Assembly: GCA_030765055.1 (NCBI GenBank)
Contig: CM060947.1
Coordinates: 106,707,894-106,771,893, forward strand
Direction: 5' to 3'
Source: Mantis religiosa
Lineage: Eukaryota > Arthropoda > Insecta > Mantodea > Mantidae
DNA length: 64,000 nt
Part shown: in pieces, positions 22,793 through 34,175 of the stretch
Numbering within the stretch: position 1 is the first letter of the stretch
Layout: each line of letters starts with the position of its first letter
Notes under the pieces: generated by a model
Database searches by the model: none
Told to the model about the DNA's origin: nothing
The model's input: the letters and a program-made list of their open reading frames with translations, nothing else
Position numbers and translations under genes: made by a program

Positions 22793-23284
22793 CACAAAAT
22801 GATCCAACAACTTCAAAAACTACAGAAAAGAATTATATTACAATGGATACCTGCACATTGTGGAATTGCTGGAAATGAATCAGCTGATTTTCTTGCGAAA
22901 AAAGGTGCAAATTTACTTCAGAACAAAAGTAAAAACTTACCCTTTACATTCATAAAAAGATTAATTAAAAGCAAATATAAAAACAAACAAATAAAACCAA
23001 TTAATATCTAACAAAGCCAAAGATAAAAAAATGGAACATTTTAATTAAAAATTAAGAAACTATTCCAGAAATCCCACATAAAGCTGCAGTAGCAAATTTT
23101 AGGTTACTTACGGAACATGATTATTTGGCCAAACACGTACACAGAATAGGAATTTATACAAGTCCAAATTGTCCTCTGTGCAACAAAGAAGAGGGATTGA
23201 CTGAAGAACATCTTTTTACACAGAAATATTGGAGAGCAAGAGAGCTAATGGCTTCATTGCCAAAGCCTAGCATTTGAAAACAAC
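22793..23284 (+). mobile_element. 5'-truncated LINE fragment (RNase H end) inserted in BEL/Pao
   Basis: The 11-bp sequence ATATTTCATTT occurs on both sides (22782-22792 and 23285-23295), a clean target-site duplication. Inside, the translation shows the RNase H end of a Jockey/I-like LINE (ILQWIPAHCGIAGNESADFL) and a zinc-knuckle-like region (NCPLCNKEEGLTEEHLF). BEL coding resumes after the second copy. A similar RNase H segment occurs at 35.1-35.7 kb. Confidence 0.85.
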
Positions 23285-23295
23285 ATATTTCATTT

Positions 23296-24430
23296 GCGGA
23301 TCCTAGATTTTATGAGCCTGGAAGAATAGATATTTTAGAAATGTGCTCATCCATTCAGCGTCAAGGTAAATTACTTCGAGATAATGATCATCCTTTTATG
23401 ATGGAAACAGAGTTTGGTTTGGTACTTTCAGGAAAATATTCAGATGCTGGAAGGTCCTGTGATGCACCACGGCGGCCAGTCGTTTCCTGTTTTGCAAAGA
23501 TTGATGTTAATATTCAGCAACAACTACAAAGATTTTGGGAGATTGAAGAGTTGCATCAAACACCAAAAACCAAGGATGAAATAGCATGTGAAGACCACTT
23601 TTCTCAAAATAGAAGGAAGACCCAAAGAAGTTAGATGACTCAATGATGGTAGCCACCAGAAGGCTGTATCAGTTAGAAAGAAAGCTAGACAAAAACCAGA
23701 GAATAAAGGAAGATTATATAGAGTTTCTATAAGAGTATGAAGAATTAGGTCATATGGAGGTAGTAACTCCGAGAGAATGTTGCTACTACATGCCTCATCA
23801 TGCAGTTGTAAAGGAAGACAGCTCAACTACAAAGACCAGAGTAGTATTTTGACTGTTCTGCTGCCTCAAAGAATGGAACTGCATTGAATGATTTGTTACA
23901 TGTTGGTCCCACTATTCAACAGGATATTTGTACAATTATCTTGAGGTTCAGAACACATGAAGTAGCATTTACAGCTGACATAGAAAAGATGTATCGACAG
24001 ATTTGGGTACACCCTAATGATCAAGTGTACCAAAGAATACTATGGAGAAGTAACCCTGCATCTCCGATTCTTGAGTATCAGTTGAAGACTGTAACATATG
24101 GCATGGCCAGTTCTCCATTTTTAGCTATTCATTGTCTGCAGCAATTGGCCCATGAAGAAGCACATATCTTTTCCAAAGCAGCAGCAACAACTTTGAGAGA
24201 TTTCTATGTAGATGACTGCATTTCAGGATCCGCTACTTTAGAAGAGGCAGTTAAGCTTCAAAAGGAATTGAGGGCTATGCTTAAGAAAGGTGGATGTTCA
24301 TTGCGCAAATGGTCTAGTAACAATCCAGAACTTTTGGCAAACATTCCACTACACCTGAGAGAAACCAGACAGCCACTACAGCTTGACAAAAATGGAGTCA
24401 AGACCATCCGAATATGGATATGTTTCAAAT
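23296..24430 (+). pseudogene. BEL/Pao reverse transcriptase, broken
   Basis: Polymerase motifs appear in order: a first segment to 23634, a frame-shifted segment with TRVVF (about 23840), FTADIEKMYRQIWV (motif A, Asp present), TYGMASSPFLAIHCL and FYVDDCISGS (motif C, YVDD) at 24205. Stops at 23634, near 23730 and around 23850 break the frame. All catalytic aspartates survive in the last long segment (23884-24435). Confidence 0.85.
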
Positions 24431-25110
24431 TATGAACAATATAGGTGCAAGAGGTTCATCTGGAGTTACTAAAAGAATAGTTTTATCAGTAATTTCTGGC
24501 ATTTTTTATTCTTTGGGGTTCATAAGTCCTATTGTTTTATGCAAGATGTTTCTTCAAAACCTGTGGCAAGAACAAGTTAACTGGGATCAGCCTTTGTCAG
24601 AGAAATTGACAGCTGATAGGAAGATACTTTACAATCAACTTCCTCTAATTAGCAATATTCATATTGATCGTAAAGTAATAGGTGATGGTTTAACTAGCTA
24701 CATTGAATTACATGGATCCTGCGATGCATCAGAAAGAGCATATGGAGGGTGCCTCTACATACGCTCCATAAATAAGGAAGGAAGGACATTTGTAAAACTC
24801 CTTTGCTCGAAGTCACGAGTTGCACCTTTGAACAGATTATCACTTCCACGTTTAGAACTTTGTTGTGCATTACTGCTTACTCATTTACTAAAGAAGGTGA
24901 AAGAAGCACTAAACTTATCATTCAAATCCATATATTTATGGACTGATTCTACAGTAGTATTGTCATGGTTATCAGCACCTTTTACACGAAGGAAAACATT
25001 TGTTGCTAATAGGCTGTCTGGGATTCAAGAGTTGTCCGAAGGGACTGTATGGAGACAGGTTCCTTCAGAACATAACCCAGCAGATCTGATGTGTTCTTCC
25101 TGAGACACTT
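24405..25110 (+). pseudogene. BEL/Pao RNase H / Pao-specific domain
   Basis: After a frame change near 24420 the translation continues with the Pao-type connection and RNase H domain: HGSCDASERAYGGCLYIRS, LSLPRLELCCALLLTHLL and LWTDSTVVLSWL, ending EHNPADLMCS. The acidic residues D (SCDAS), E (RLELC) and D (WTDST) are in place. A one-base shift ends the frame at 25101. Confidence 0.82.
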
Positions 25111-25249
25111 ATTGAGAATAACTTTTGGTGTAAAGGGCCACTTGGCTTAGTGGAAATGCTACACTTTGGCCTGTATTAGATGAAATTTCCAATCAAAAGG
25201 AAATTCCAGAAGTGAAAACGAAACTTACTTGTTATGCTGTGACTATAAG

Positions 25250-26940
25250 ACCAGATGAAATAATTACAAGATTTTCTGCTCTGTCTAGATTGCAACGTAT
25301 TGTAGCATGTTGTTTGAGGTTCTGCTACAACTGTACTAAACCAAAGACCAAGAAGATACTTGGGCCTTAAACGCTTATTGAATTACAGAATTCTTTAAAT
25401 AGATGTAGCAATATTGTACAAATATCTATCAGCTTTTAGCACAGAAATACAGCAACTAACATTTGACCAGACAGTTGGCTCTGACAGTCGTTTGAAATCT
25501 TTGAATCCCTTTGTAGACAGTCAAGGACTACTTCGAGTTGGTGGAAGACTAGAACATTCTGATTTAACCTACGATCAGAAATATCCTTTGATGCTACCGA
25601 GTCGTCATCATTTAACAAAACTCATTGTTGAGCATGAGCATAGAAGATTGTTGCATGTAGGTTGTCAGCACTTACTATCCTTGCCTAGAGAAAGATATTG
25701 GATATTGAATGGCAGAAACACTATCAGAAGTTTGAATTCATAATTGCCTCATTTGTTATAAACTGAAAGCAAATGCTTGCCCGCAGTACGCCTGCGTTCG
25801 CCAGTCTTTGGGTTTGGGGACTAACTTGCACGGTGTTTTAGGTGACGACCCAGTGGCCGTGGATAAGGCGCTGCGGTTTGTTTTTAAAATCGGTTTTAAT
25901 AAACAAGTCTGACTTGTATTTTATATTTATTAATTTTAGAGCTTTTAAATTATTAGGACTGGGATGAATTTTTATGTACTTTTAATAGTTGTGTGTTTTT
26001 ATTTTATTTTACCTTTTTAGCTTGATTAGTATAGCTTTTAGGTTTTAAATTTGACTTCGGGCCCAAATGACCTTGTTGTCGACAGGCCTTAAAACACCAC
26101 ACACTCACTCACTGAAAGCAAATGCAGCAAAACAACTTATGGGACAGTTACCACGGGCACGAGTGGAGTCAGTTCGACCATTCTGGAATTGTGTATTGAT
26201 TATGTAGGACCATTTCTTATTAAATCTGGTACCTTTAGAACAAAGACAAAGGCAAAATGTTATATAGCTTTATTCATTTTTCTTGCTACAAGGGCAGTAC
26301 ACTTAGAAGTTGTTAATAACATGTCTACAAATGCATTCATTGCAGCCTTGAAGAGATTTGTTTCTCGTCGTGGCCGATGTCAGAATATTTATAATGGGGA
26401 AGCTGGGGTGGTCATTCAAACATCATCTTAGATGTGCGATGGGTGCAGCATGTCTAAGTTATGAAGAATTTTATACTTTAACCTGTCAAATTGAAGCATG
26501 TTTGAATTACAGACCCTTAATTCCTCTCTCTTCTGATCCAAATGATCTGAAAGTTCTAACTCCTTGGTCATTTCTTGATTGGTTCTTCTCTTACCAGGCT
26601 ACCTCAGCCAGATTTCGGTAGTGTGAAACTTAGTTTGCTAACCAGGTGGGAGAGACTGCAGCAGCAGTTACAGGAATTCTGGACTAGATGGTCAGGTGAT
26701 TATCTACATCATCTTCAGCAGCGAGCCAAGTGGACCAGTAAGAGTGCAAATATCCAGCCGGGTACCCTGGTCATAGTGAAGGAAGACAACGTTCCTCCAC
26801 TTCGCTGGAAGCTAGCATTGGTGGAACAAGTACATCCAGGAGATGACGAACCAGTTCGAGTTGTAACTATTCACACAGCTAGTGGATAATTTAAGAGCCC
26901 TATTGTAAAGCTTTGCCCTCTTCCTACAGAAACAAACTTG
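25250..26940 (+). pseudogene. BEL/Pao integrase, split by a SINE
   Basis: The integrase zinc-binding region (HHLTKLIVEHEHRRLLHVGC, then the distal cysteines next to the SINE) is at 25590-25760. The catalytic core (CIDYVGPFLIKSG, holding the first Asp; ATRAVHLEVV; TNAFIAALKRF) is at 26189-26420. The C-terminal DUF5641-like part (GTLVIVKEDNVPPLRWKLA) is at 26760-26890. The SINE at 25777-26110 splits zinc-binding region from core. Frame breaks occur near 26400 and 26600. Confidence 0.8.
25777..26110 (+). repeat. tRNA(Arg)-like SINE with 15-bp target duplication
   Basis: The 15-bp ACTGAAAGCAAATGC occurs at 25762-25776 and again at 26111-26125. The 334-bp insert between them contains GACCCAGTGGCCGTGGATAA followed by GGCGCTGCGG, resembling the 5' half of an arginine tRNA (A box), and ends in an ACTC/CACTC repeat tail. 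The insert interrupts the BEL integrase reading frame; the frame agrees on both sides if the insert is set aside. Confidence 0.85.
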
Positions 26941-27460
26941 TGATTTTGTTTGTAATGTTTGAACATTTTAATTAATTTTATTTTTTGAAGAAATATTACT
27001 TATTTCATGGTGGCCGGTATATTCAGTGACAGTTGGTTATATTGTGTTTAAAGGAGTTGATGGACCTTTTAGAAAAAGACAATTGAGAATATCAGGGAGA
27101 AGATTGAAAACATGATCATGGCAGTGAGTTGGTTTTGTATTGTAAATCGTTTTAATGTTTAATCAAGTATTAGATTTAGCCAGCATTCGTTATATGTGAT
27201 ATTTGCAATGTGTAGTAGTTAGTGTGAGTACAAGAATGTACTGGCTTTGAAAGTAAGAAATTAAATACATCAATATAATGCCAAACATTTTCTTCTCCTG
27301 ACTATTCACCAATTCTTCTACAATATAGTCCATTTGGGTTGTGAGCTTTAATTTGACGGCCACAACTTACACCACTACGGAACCAAGTTGACCCTATATA
27401 TTCAAAACCTTAGCCTATATACAGCTAGTGGTAGGATTTATTCCCATCAATTAACTTAAA
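26941..27460 (+). repeat. probable BEL/Pao 3' LTR remnant and flank
   Basis: Immediately after the integrase stop there is GGTGGCCGGTATATTCAG (27011), a sequence type often found at BEL LTR starts. No second LTR exists in the window to define the ends, so the boundary near 27310 is a guess. Confidence 0.35.
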
Positions 27461-27462
27461 TA

Positions 27463-27701
27463 GTATAATGATGTTCAATGCTTATTGCTTTTCTAGAGAA
27501 GAGTAAAACTTTTTCCCGCATTTCACATATCTACCCAACATGTGGGCACAGTTATATGCTTTCTGATAAGAGTTTTCAGCAGAATCGAAAAAAGAGTTAA
27601 AAAATATCTTAAGTCCTGATGATTACCATCAGATATTACAAAATCACGGCTCTGTGAAAGTGTTTTTCAAAGACTGGAAAATTATAGACTGGAAAGAAAG
27701 T

Positions 27702-27754
<53 letters not shown>

Positions 27755-27800
27755 ACGGAAGTCAAAGCTTCCTTTCAAAATGAATACTCAGCGAATCATA
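27463..27800 (+). pseudogene. fragment of unclassified repeat ORF (copy 1) with internal poly(A)
   Basis: About 300 bp match the downstream part of the copy at 33.64-33.93 kb (shared TTCCGCATTTCACATATCTACC-type block and AAATCACGGCTCTGTGAAAGTG block, here 27515 and 27640). At the position where copy 2 reads AGTGCAAAACAAACACTGAAG, this copy has a 49-base A run (27704-27752). Confidence 0.65.
27704..27752 (+). repeat. poly(A) tract of 49
   Basis: Uninterrupted A run inside a repeat ORF fragment; the paralogue at 33.87 kb has only short A runs there, so it is an expansion (or an assembly artefact) rather than a retrotransposon tail. Confidence 0.95.
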
Positions 27801-27811
27801 ACATTATTTTA

Positions 27812-27960
27812 GTTAATTGATGGAAATTAATCATTTCTTCACACTAGCCGTGCATAGGCTAAGGGTCGACATGAAGATAGGGTCGACATGAAAAATTCAG
27901 TGCCATGGCCGGGATTTGAACAGGAGATCTGAGATTTGTGTGTTTCCAACTTAAATTACT
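27812..27960 (-). repeat. SINE family A, truncated
   Basis: It starts with the family terminus TTAGTTAATTGATGGAAATT, then CACACTAGCCGTGCATAGGC, GAAAAATTCAGTGCCATGGC and the B-box complement GATTTGAAC, and stops at about 27930. The GTCGACATGAA segment is duplicated. Confidence 0.65.
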
Positions 27961-28254
27961 TGTCTGGTATGCTTACATACTCTGAAATTGTTCAAGTGTA
28001 GTTCGTTAACGAACATTTGAAATGTTTCTATATACTTTATACAAAAAAGTTTAGGAAACAATTTTTTTGTTCTTCAGGGTAGCTTGTTATACAAACACAA
28101 ATGTGTTTGCCATTAGAATGGAAAATTACAAAAATATTTTAGTTACAATTTTATGAAATATTTTATAGTAATGGAAAATCAGCTATGATAATTTTGTTTT
28201 GGCTGTTTATTTTTTCATATTTGTAGTATATATATATATTTTTTTTTTTAACAG

Positions 28255-28306
28255 GTGGTGAACTTATGAAACTATATGAAACTAACTACCTACCTAGAGA
28301 GTTAAA
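28255..28306 (+). promoter_or_regulatory. 5'UTR part of the start-codon exon, with overlapping uORF
   Basis: Acceptor TTTTTTTTTAACAG ends at 28254. An in-frame TAG at 28295-28297 precedes the main ATG. An upstream ATG at 28266 opens a 20-codon frame in another phase that ends at 28328, overlapping the main start at 28307. Such overlapping uORFs usually reduce initiation at the main ATG; that is inference. Confidence 0.5.
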
Positions 28307-28333
28307 ATGGTTTCTACAAGAAGTTTAAGACTT
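28307..28333 (+). CDS. zinc-finger nuclear protein, first coding exon
   Basis: ATG with A at -3 and G at +4 encodes MVSTRSLRL and ends exactly at a consensus donor GTAAGT (28334). The 27 nt are nine whole codons, so the intron is phase 0, matching the phase-0 acceptor at 37973. The exon starts at 28255 behind a long pyrimidine tract. The TRSLRL sequence continues naturally into the basic KSSSVLRKLKRR of the next exon. The 9640-bp intron that follows is filled with transposons. The join is inferred from splice signals, phase and protein character; no transcript evidence is available here. Confidence 0.7.
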
Positions 28334-29190
28334 GTAAGTATGGTCGATAGGATATATAAAGTTATATAGTATTTAGTTATTTGATGTTTGACATGTTATA
28401 TGTCAAACATATTCTTCTGGTACAACAGATGAGTCAGAAGCCTAAAACATAAAGTATGTCATGTACCTAATGCTTTAAATCCTTTCATATGGTTATTTTT
28501 AAGTATATTTCATTCCTATCTTAATTTTATGAAATCTATCACATTCTGTAAGCCTAGGTTTCCATCATGGTTATATGCAAAGTATTCAGTATGATTTTGG
28601 TATCAAGTATGTTCTTAATTTGTAGAAGTTTTATACACCTCTTTGTTATTGATAATAAAGAGCAGGGCAGACTGTTATTGAGAGCCCGAGGGCCAGGCCA
28701 CACCAACACAACTTATAGCTGTTTTTTTAATTTGAGTAAAAAGTAATTTTATATTTTATTGAGTTGTAGTTCTCATAACACACAGTAATTTACTATACCA
28801 TAATTCTTTACTTGCAACCTGTAGTGTTGTACATGGCAACCTCACCAGGCTCCTTTGTGAAGCAGAACGTTGGGCCAGATTAGACAGGCCCACGGTCATT
28901 CTACTCCCTTCTACACATTTTGCCAGTCATGTGTCTATACCTTCCTCACTCCTCCATTTTCCTCTCCATACACTGCATTCAGCAACACTTGGGGTCACCT
29001 AGCTGCAGGCCATTACTCGAAATTTTAGCATTCTTGTGATTGTTGTATGAATCTTAATTGTTTGGTCGACAATGTATTGTAGTTTTAGAATGAATAGAGT
29101 GGATTATGTATTGAAAAGTCTCTTTCATTTGTTAAAGATAGAGAAAGAACTTGAAATTAATTAGGTGCACCGAACAATATTACATTTATG
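28334..29190. other. intron sequence without firm feature
   Basis: No gene recognised. A GC-richer patch (28670-29040, for example GAGCCCGAGGGCCAGGCC) looks like an unclassified repeat, but I cannot assign it. Confidence 0.35.
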
Positions 29191-29194
29191 TAAC

Positions 29195-30110
29195 AAGATG
29201 ACAAAAAACAGACGACTTTGTATAACAGTTGGTTTAGTAAGATATCATGGCTAACTACAAATGAGGAGAAACAAAGTATCTCTTGCTTTTATTGTTTATT
29301 TTGTGGTGAAGGATGACGATAGGTTGTAAGGATATGAAACATTTGAATGAACAAATTGCATAACATGAGGCAAGTGCACTTCACTTACAAAATGCCTTTA
29401 AATTTAAATTACTGAGAAATGTAAAAATGTAAATATTGCTGCTAAGTTTGATTTTGCACTTAAAATTATAAATCCAGAAACACAATGAACTAGCCACTAA
29501 CAATAGATACATACTGAACAGAGTGATAAAGTGAATAAAATTTTGTGTAACCCATGATCCAGTATTGAGGGGTCACGACGAAACACAGGAATTGACAAAC
29601 AGAATGAACTATTGGATTGTATTTATTAGGTTTACACTGAGGAATCTATGAAATACATAAATACTACCAATTATATTTCTGTGCAGTCTGAGAAAACAAT
29701 GGACATAGCTTACCATAGTCAATTGTATTTTACAACACATTAAAGGGTGAAAACCCATTGAAAGGTTTCCTTCTTTTGAAGAGATTTGTAATCGAACAGC
29801 CAATGATCTCAGTGATGTTTTGATAAATAAGTTGCAATCTTTTAATATTGAACGAAAATTCATATCTCAAGCATACAATGGTGCGGCAATGAGTGGTAGG
29901 CAAGTGGATGTTCCGACTTTGATGCAGGACTCTTTCCCTTATGTCAATTATGTACACAATTATTTACTTATATGAAATGCTTACTCCAAAAACATAAGAT
30001 CAGTTAAGCTATATTTTGCCAACGTTGGTGGATTCACAAAATCTTTCTCGTCTTCACCAAAACGTAGTGATCTCTTGCTTTCAATTTGCAACAAATGCAT
30101 TCCAGCTTGT
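29195..30110 (+). pseudogene. hAT-like (ZMYM1/DUF4371 type) transposase pseudogene
   Basis: Three frames together give blocks typical of the ZMYM1-like hAT family: a TTF-type zinc-finger-like start (LYNSWFSKISWLTTNEEKQS, then CFYCLFCGEG, 29220-29315), an LRGHDE-like block at 29560-29600, and ERFPSFEEICNRTANDLSDV, FISQAYNGAAMSG, FPYVNYVHNYL and VKLYFANVGGFTKSF at 29758-30050. The AYNGA motif corresponds to the AYDGA region of the catalytic core. Many stops and deletions; dead. Confidence 0.7.
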
Positions 30111-30384
30111 GACCGTTACTTTTTATTTTAAATTCCTAAATAGTCTATACGATAGTTCAGTTTTGTTATTTCATTTATTTAGAAAAGAATGCACTGGAAA
30201 TTATTAAAACTTGAATGGAAAGTAAACAAGATTAAGAAGCAATTGAAAGTAAACTTGTGATTGAATAGGTAGAAACAAAGGAAAAATAATAATATTAATG
30301 TGTTTGACGATAATAGTAGTCTAAAGTTAAAAAAAAATATTATTTGAATGTTGAATTGTTTAAATATGATTAAAACAAAAGATT

Positions 30385-31760
30385 TTGTTAATTACCTTAT
30401 ATGGTAATGAAAAGTGGGTTGCAAATGATGACGTGGACCAATGAGAAACCATTGAATTGCCATAGCAATGGCCAATTCAATAATTTCAGATTATCTAGAC
30501 TTAGCATCATTTTGTGTATGGACATGGTCAAGTAAAGAAGCAAAAAACATTCTCAGAGTAAGGGAACTTGATTTCAAGTTATATTGTGAATATTATTTGA
30601 AGCAAAGGTTTAGAAACAGTGATGTATTTAACATTTGAAAGTAATGAGTCGGTAATTCAAACACAAACATCACTTAAATTATCCTTACTTGGACATGTTT
30701 GGAAGAATGTTTTGTCCCCATCGTCAGCAATTATCCGACTGACAGCATGGAAGCATTCTAAAATCATCACAATTCCTAAACCTGGGAAGGATCCTAAAAG
30801 TGTAAACATTTTCCTTGCCAGATGTAATGCACAACAATGAAGTTTCTGAGGGCTATAAGCCACTAGTAAATGTATTTAGAAAAGTGGAACCAAGTGTGTT
30901 AGGTTACAAAAGCAAGGTGATGGAAAGAATACTGAAATATTGGCTCAGAATATGGAATTTAGATGAGGAGAATACCATTAAATAGTGTTTGGTAGCACAA
31001 CAAGAATAAAGGGGAGAGAGACTTGGATGTATAAAATTCAAAAGATTTTACAGGACGTAGGTATGGGTTCATTGTGGGTACATAGTGGAAGAATAGAAAA
31101 GGGATTCTGGAAAGAAGTAAAAACAAGAATTGAAGATATTGAAAAACAAGAATTATGGGCTAATCTTAATAACAAAACATCTCTGAAATTATATAAAACA
31201 TTGAAAAAAATTGAGCAGAGAAAAATATATTGACATCTGTGATAAAGTAGGAATGGTTTAGAACAGGAGTAATATATCTAAGGGGTATAAGAAATGGATA
31301 TATTAAGCAAAGATGTCCAATCTGCGCTCGCCTCTCTAGCATGGTGATAGCATGTCTGCCTCACGTTCAAGAAGTCCCGAGTTTGAATCTCAGTTAGGGT
31401 GAGTGACCTGGATAAGGTTTTTATAGGGTTTTCCCTTATCCTGAAAGGCAAATGTCAGGTAGCTCTAAGCTCTTTGGACCCTGGGCTCATTCGAGCATCT
31501 TTTTACCAAATCCATTCATCGCCCGATATGACTTAACGTTGGAGGACGTAAATTACACACACAAAAAAGTCCAATGTGTGAAAAAAAAGATAGTACTTGG
31601 CATTATATTTTTGATTGTCAAAAAACAAAATATTGGAGAAATGGATTTCTTTTGCATAAATGGGAAAACATACCAAATGAAATAAGAGGCAAAAGAATCT
31701 TGAATCTAAGATCAGAAGAAAGCAAAATAAAACTGGGAAAATTTATTGGCAAGGTAAGAC
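30385..31760 (+). pseudogene. non-LTR retrotransposon remnant (same LINE type as 4.75-5.45 kb), SINE-interrupted
   Basis: Left part 30385-30600 is a repeat also present inverted at 49.59-49.78 kb. Then an RT-like start (AWKHSKIITIPKPGKDPKSV at 30745-30800) and, after a deletion, the post-RT region (DVGMGSLWVHSGR; EKGFWKEVKTRIEDIEKQEL at 31050-31165) that parallels the 5.4-kb copy. A C-terminal zinc-knuckle segment (CVKKKDSTWHYIFDC, 31575-31620) is split from the rest by a SINE. RT catalytic motifs are missing. Confidence 0.65.
31325..31568 (+). repeat. tRNA-derived SINE inserted in LINE
   Basis: Imperfect 10-bp duplication GTCCAATCTG / GTCCAATGTG (31315-31324 and 31569-31578) flanks a 244-bp insert. 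It has an A-box-like TAGCATGGTGATAGCATGTC and a B-box-like GAGTTTGAATCTC at tRNA spacing. The insert interrupts the LINE zinc-knuckle coding. Confidence 0.75.
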
Positions 31761-31880
31761 AACGCCATTCAATGCCATGGACAGGATTTGAATCACGGAT
31801 CTCCCGGTTTTCGTCTGGTCGCTCTTAACCTTTGAGCTATCATGGCATTAAATTCTCCAATTTACTCATATGTTTTCTCA
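31755..31880 (-). repeat. SINE family A, partial copy
   Basis: AATGCCATGGACAGGATTTG, the B-box complement GGATTTGAATCAC, CTCCCGGTTTTCG and the A-box complement GAGCTATCATGG are present in family order. Both outer ends are missing. Confidence 0.65.
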
Positions 31881-32620
31881 GTTATATATTTACATATAAT
31901 ATATATTTACATAGTAATATATTTACATAAATTCAGTGGCATGAATATTAAGACCTAGGTATTCTGTACAGTGTAAAATGCTTTTTGTTTCAACCAGTGT
32001 TTTAACCTGTTTACAAACCTGCTTTATTACAGTTCCTTTACCTCCAGAAGTTTAAATTTGTCTTTTTTGTGTTTTGTTGCACTTTTAGTTTATTTATATT
32101 TTATTAACCAATTTTATAGGTTCATTTGAGAATTTGTAATTTGTTATTGTGTTAATTTGTGCTTTTATTTACTGGTCATGACAGTAATTGAGGAGCATTT
32201 TTAAAAAAAAAACTATAGATGCAGAATTTTACGAAATTGAGTTACATGTAGTATCAGCATAATTTTCACCTTCTGCATCATTCTGTGAAATCAGATTTTG
32301 CAAAATTTGATTCATGTCCTGTGTAGAAGGTAGTGAATATTAGCAATTTTTTCAAAACTCGATAGATGCACTTGCTCAGTTAAAACAGAAGTCGATGGAT
32401 GCAGTTTTATGATTTTATGATCCAGCGTGTAGCAACCTCAATTCTATGAAATGCATGTTGGAATTGACTGCCATCTTACTGTTGTAATTCTTGAAATTCT
32501 CAATCATTTCTGCAAGCTTTGTACACTGCTGCACCATTGACAATAACTGCAAACTCAGGTTGTGCGCTTGGATTTCACATTCATTTCTGAAAGCTTTGTT
32601 ATATTTGCATGGCAGTTTTA
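31881..32620. other. intron sequence without recognised feature
   Basis: AT-rich; a TATATTTACATA repeat at 31883-31935. No gene recognised. Confidence 0.4.
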
Positions 32621-32639
32621 TTCTTAGTTGAGACACTGC

Positions 32640-34175
32640 ACTGTACTACGCACAATGGACAGGAGCTCAGATTATGAATGTACCAGTCATAGAATGCCAG
32701 GAGGTAAGAATTGCAAAAACAAGGAAATGAAATCATGGAAAGCTCACACTCCAGAATTTTCATGTTCACATGGCCTTGAGTGCACTCCACGAAATTATAA
32801 AAGTAAATAATTTCAACTGTGATGTAGCTGATTTGACTTATAATGATATAGGTAAGTGGATTTCACCAACATCTCTCTGTACTCAACAAAATAGATCAAG
32901 ATAAATTCCTTATGAAATATATGAGTATTATATCTCCTAATCACAGAGTGGTGAAGAAAGGAGGCTCAAATACAAAGCAGACTGTAGCGTTAAATATGGT
33001 GTGAGAACTGATGATAGCCGAGTATTGTCAGTATGCGCTGCAGGCTTCCAAGCAATCTCAAAAGATAGATCATCTCTCCTGGCTAGAAAATTTCACTTAT
33101 TTGGGAATGTGCCAAAGGAAACCAGAAGAGGAAAATTACAGGAGGATGTTTTTGCTGCTGTAAAGCAAGACATTAAGAAGTACGGATATAGAGAAAGCCT
33201 GTATGGAATAGCAAAATCAAGGAGAGGATATGTACCTCCAGAACTTAATATCAGAAAAATGTGGACCAACTTTTGCAACGAATGAAGATTAAGAAATCTA
33301 TCAGTCAGCTCATTGTCAAAATATAAATACATATTTTACAACTTCTTCAATCTTTCATTCCATACACCATACACTGATACATGCTCAGCTTGCAAAATGG
33401 GACTGATGAAGATTAAGACAGAGGCAGATGTGGAAACGAAAAACTAACTAAGAATCCTGTACAGATTGCACAAGCTGCATTCAAGAAGGTTTTGTCAGCT
33501 ATTGAAAGAGGAAAACGCCAATGCAAACACTATTTGTTTTGATATGCAGCAGAATCAACCATTGTGCAGCACTGCTCTTTCTACCATTCGTTTATTTTCA
33601 GACTCTTGCTCTAGTGAAAACAAGAATAGTGTGATGTTCATGCTTATTGCTTTCCTGGAGAAGACTAAAACATTTTTCCGCATTTCACATATCTACCCAA
33701 TACGTGGGTAGAGTTATATGCCTCCTGATAGAGTTTTCGGCAGAATCGAGAAAGAGTTAAGAAAAAAAGAGAATATCTTGAGTCCTGATATTACAGATAT
33801 TACAAAATCACGGCTCTGTGAAAGTGTTGTTCAAAAACGGCAAAATTAAGGTCTTGAAAAAAGTGCAAAACAAACACTGAAGTCCAAGCTTCCTTTCAAA
33901 ATGAATACTTAATGAATCATAACATATTCCAAGCAATCAAATGAAGACCATAAGGTATGTGTAGAAATTCAAAATGCATATTCTGCTTTGCCTGTGGAGG
34001 TGGATGTGATGAAATCGTGCAGCAAGTCCTGCAGCGAATTTTTTCTTCAATCTCAAAATGTTCCCAAAATTAATAGAGTGAGCAAAAAAAAAAGAAAACA
34101 AAAAGGATCTTCAAAAACTAGGTGAATTGTTTGAAATTCCAGAAACTGCAAAAGAATTTTATAAAGATGTACTAG
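32640..34175 (+). pseudogene. unclassified multi-copy repeat ORF (copy 2)
   Basis: A broken long ORF. The most coherent part (33001-33285) reads SVCAAGFQAISKDRSSLLAR, KYGYRESLYGIAKSRRGYVP and ELNIRKMW; next SDTCSACKMG-like (near 33380), CFDMQQNQPL (33538) and SENKNSVMFMLIAFLEKTKT (33615). A tail (34100-34180) reads like DLQKLGELFEIPETAKEFYK. From memory these blocks match a repeated protein family common in insect genomes and often next to transposons; its enzymatic role is unknown to me. A partial second copy lies at 27.46-27.80 kb. Confidence 0.55.

Larger units (their letters stand above)
21131..27310 (+). mobile_element. BEL/Pao LTR retrotransposon, 5'-truncated, carrying two insertions
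   Basis: Order gag (DUF1759-like), zinc knuckles, aspartic protease, reverse transcriptase with YVDD, RNase H and integrase is that of BEL/Pao elements. The 5' LTR and leader are absent, because coding begins directly at the piggyBac junction. The 3' side after 26940 holds a probable LTR remnant. The reading frame is broken many times. Two later insertions with target duplications sit inside it: a LINE piece (22793-23284) and a SINE (25777-26110). It lies in sense orientation in a long intron of the + strand gene. Confidence 0.88.
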
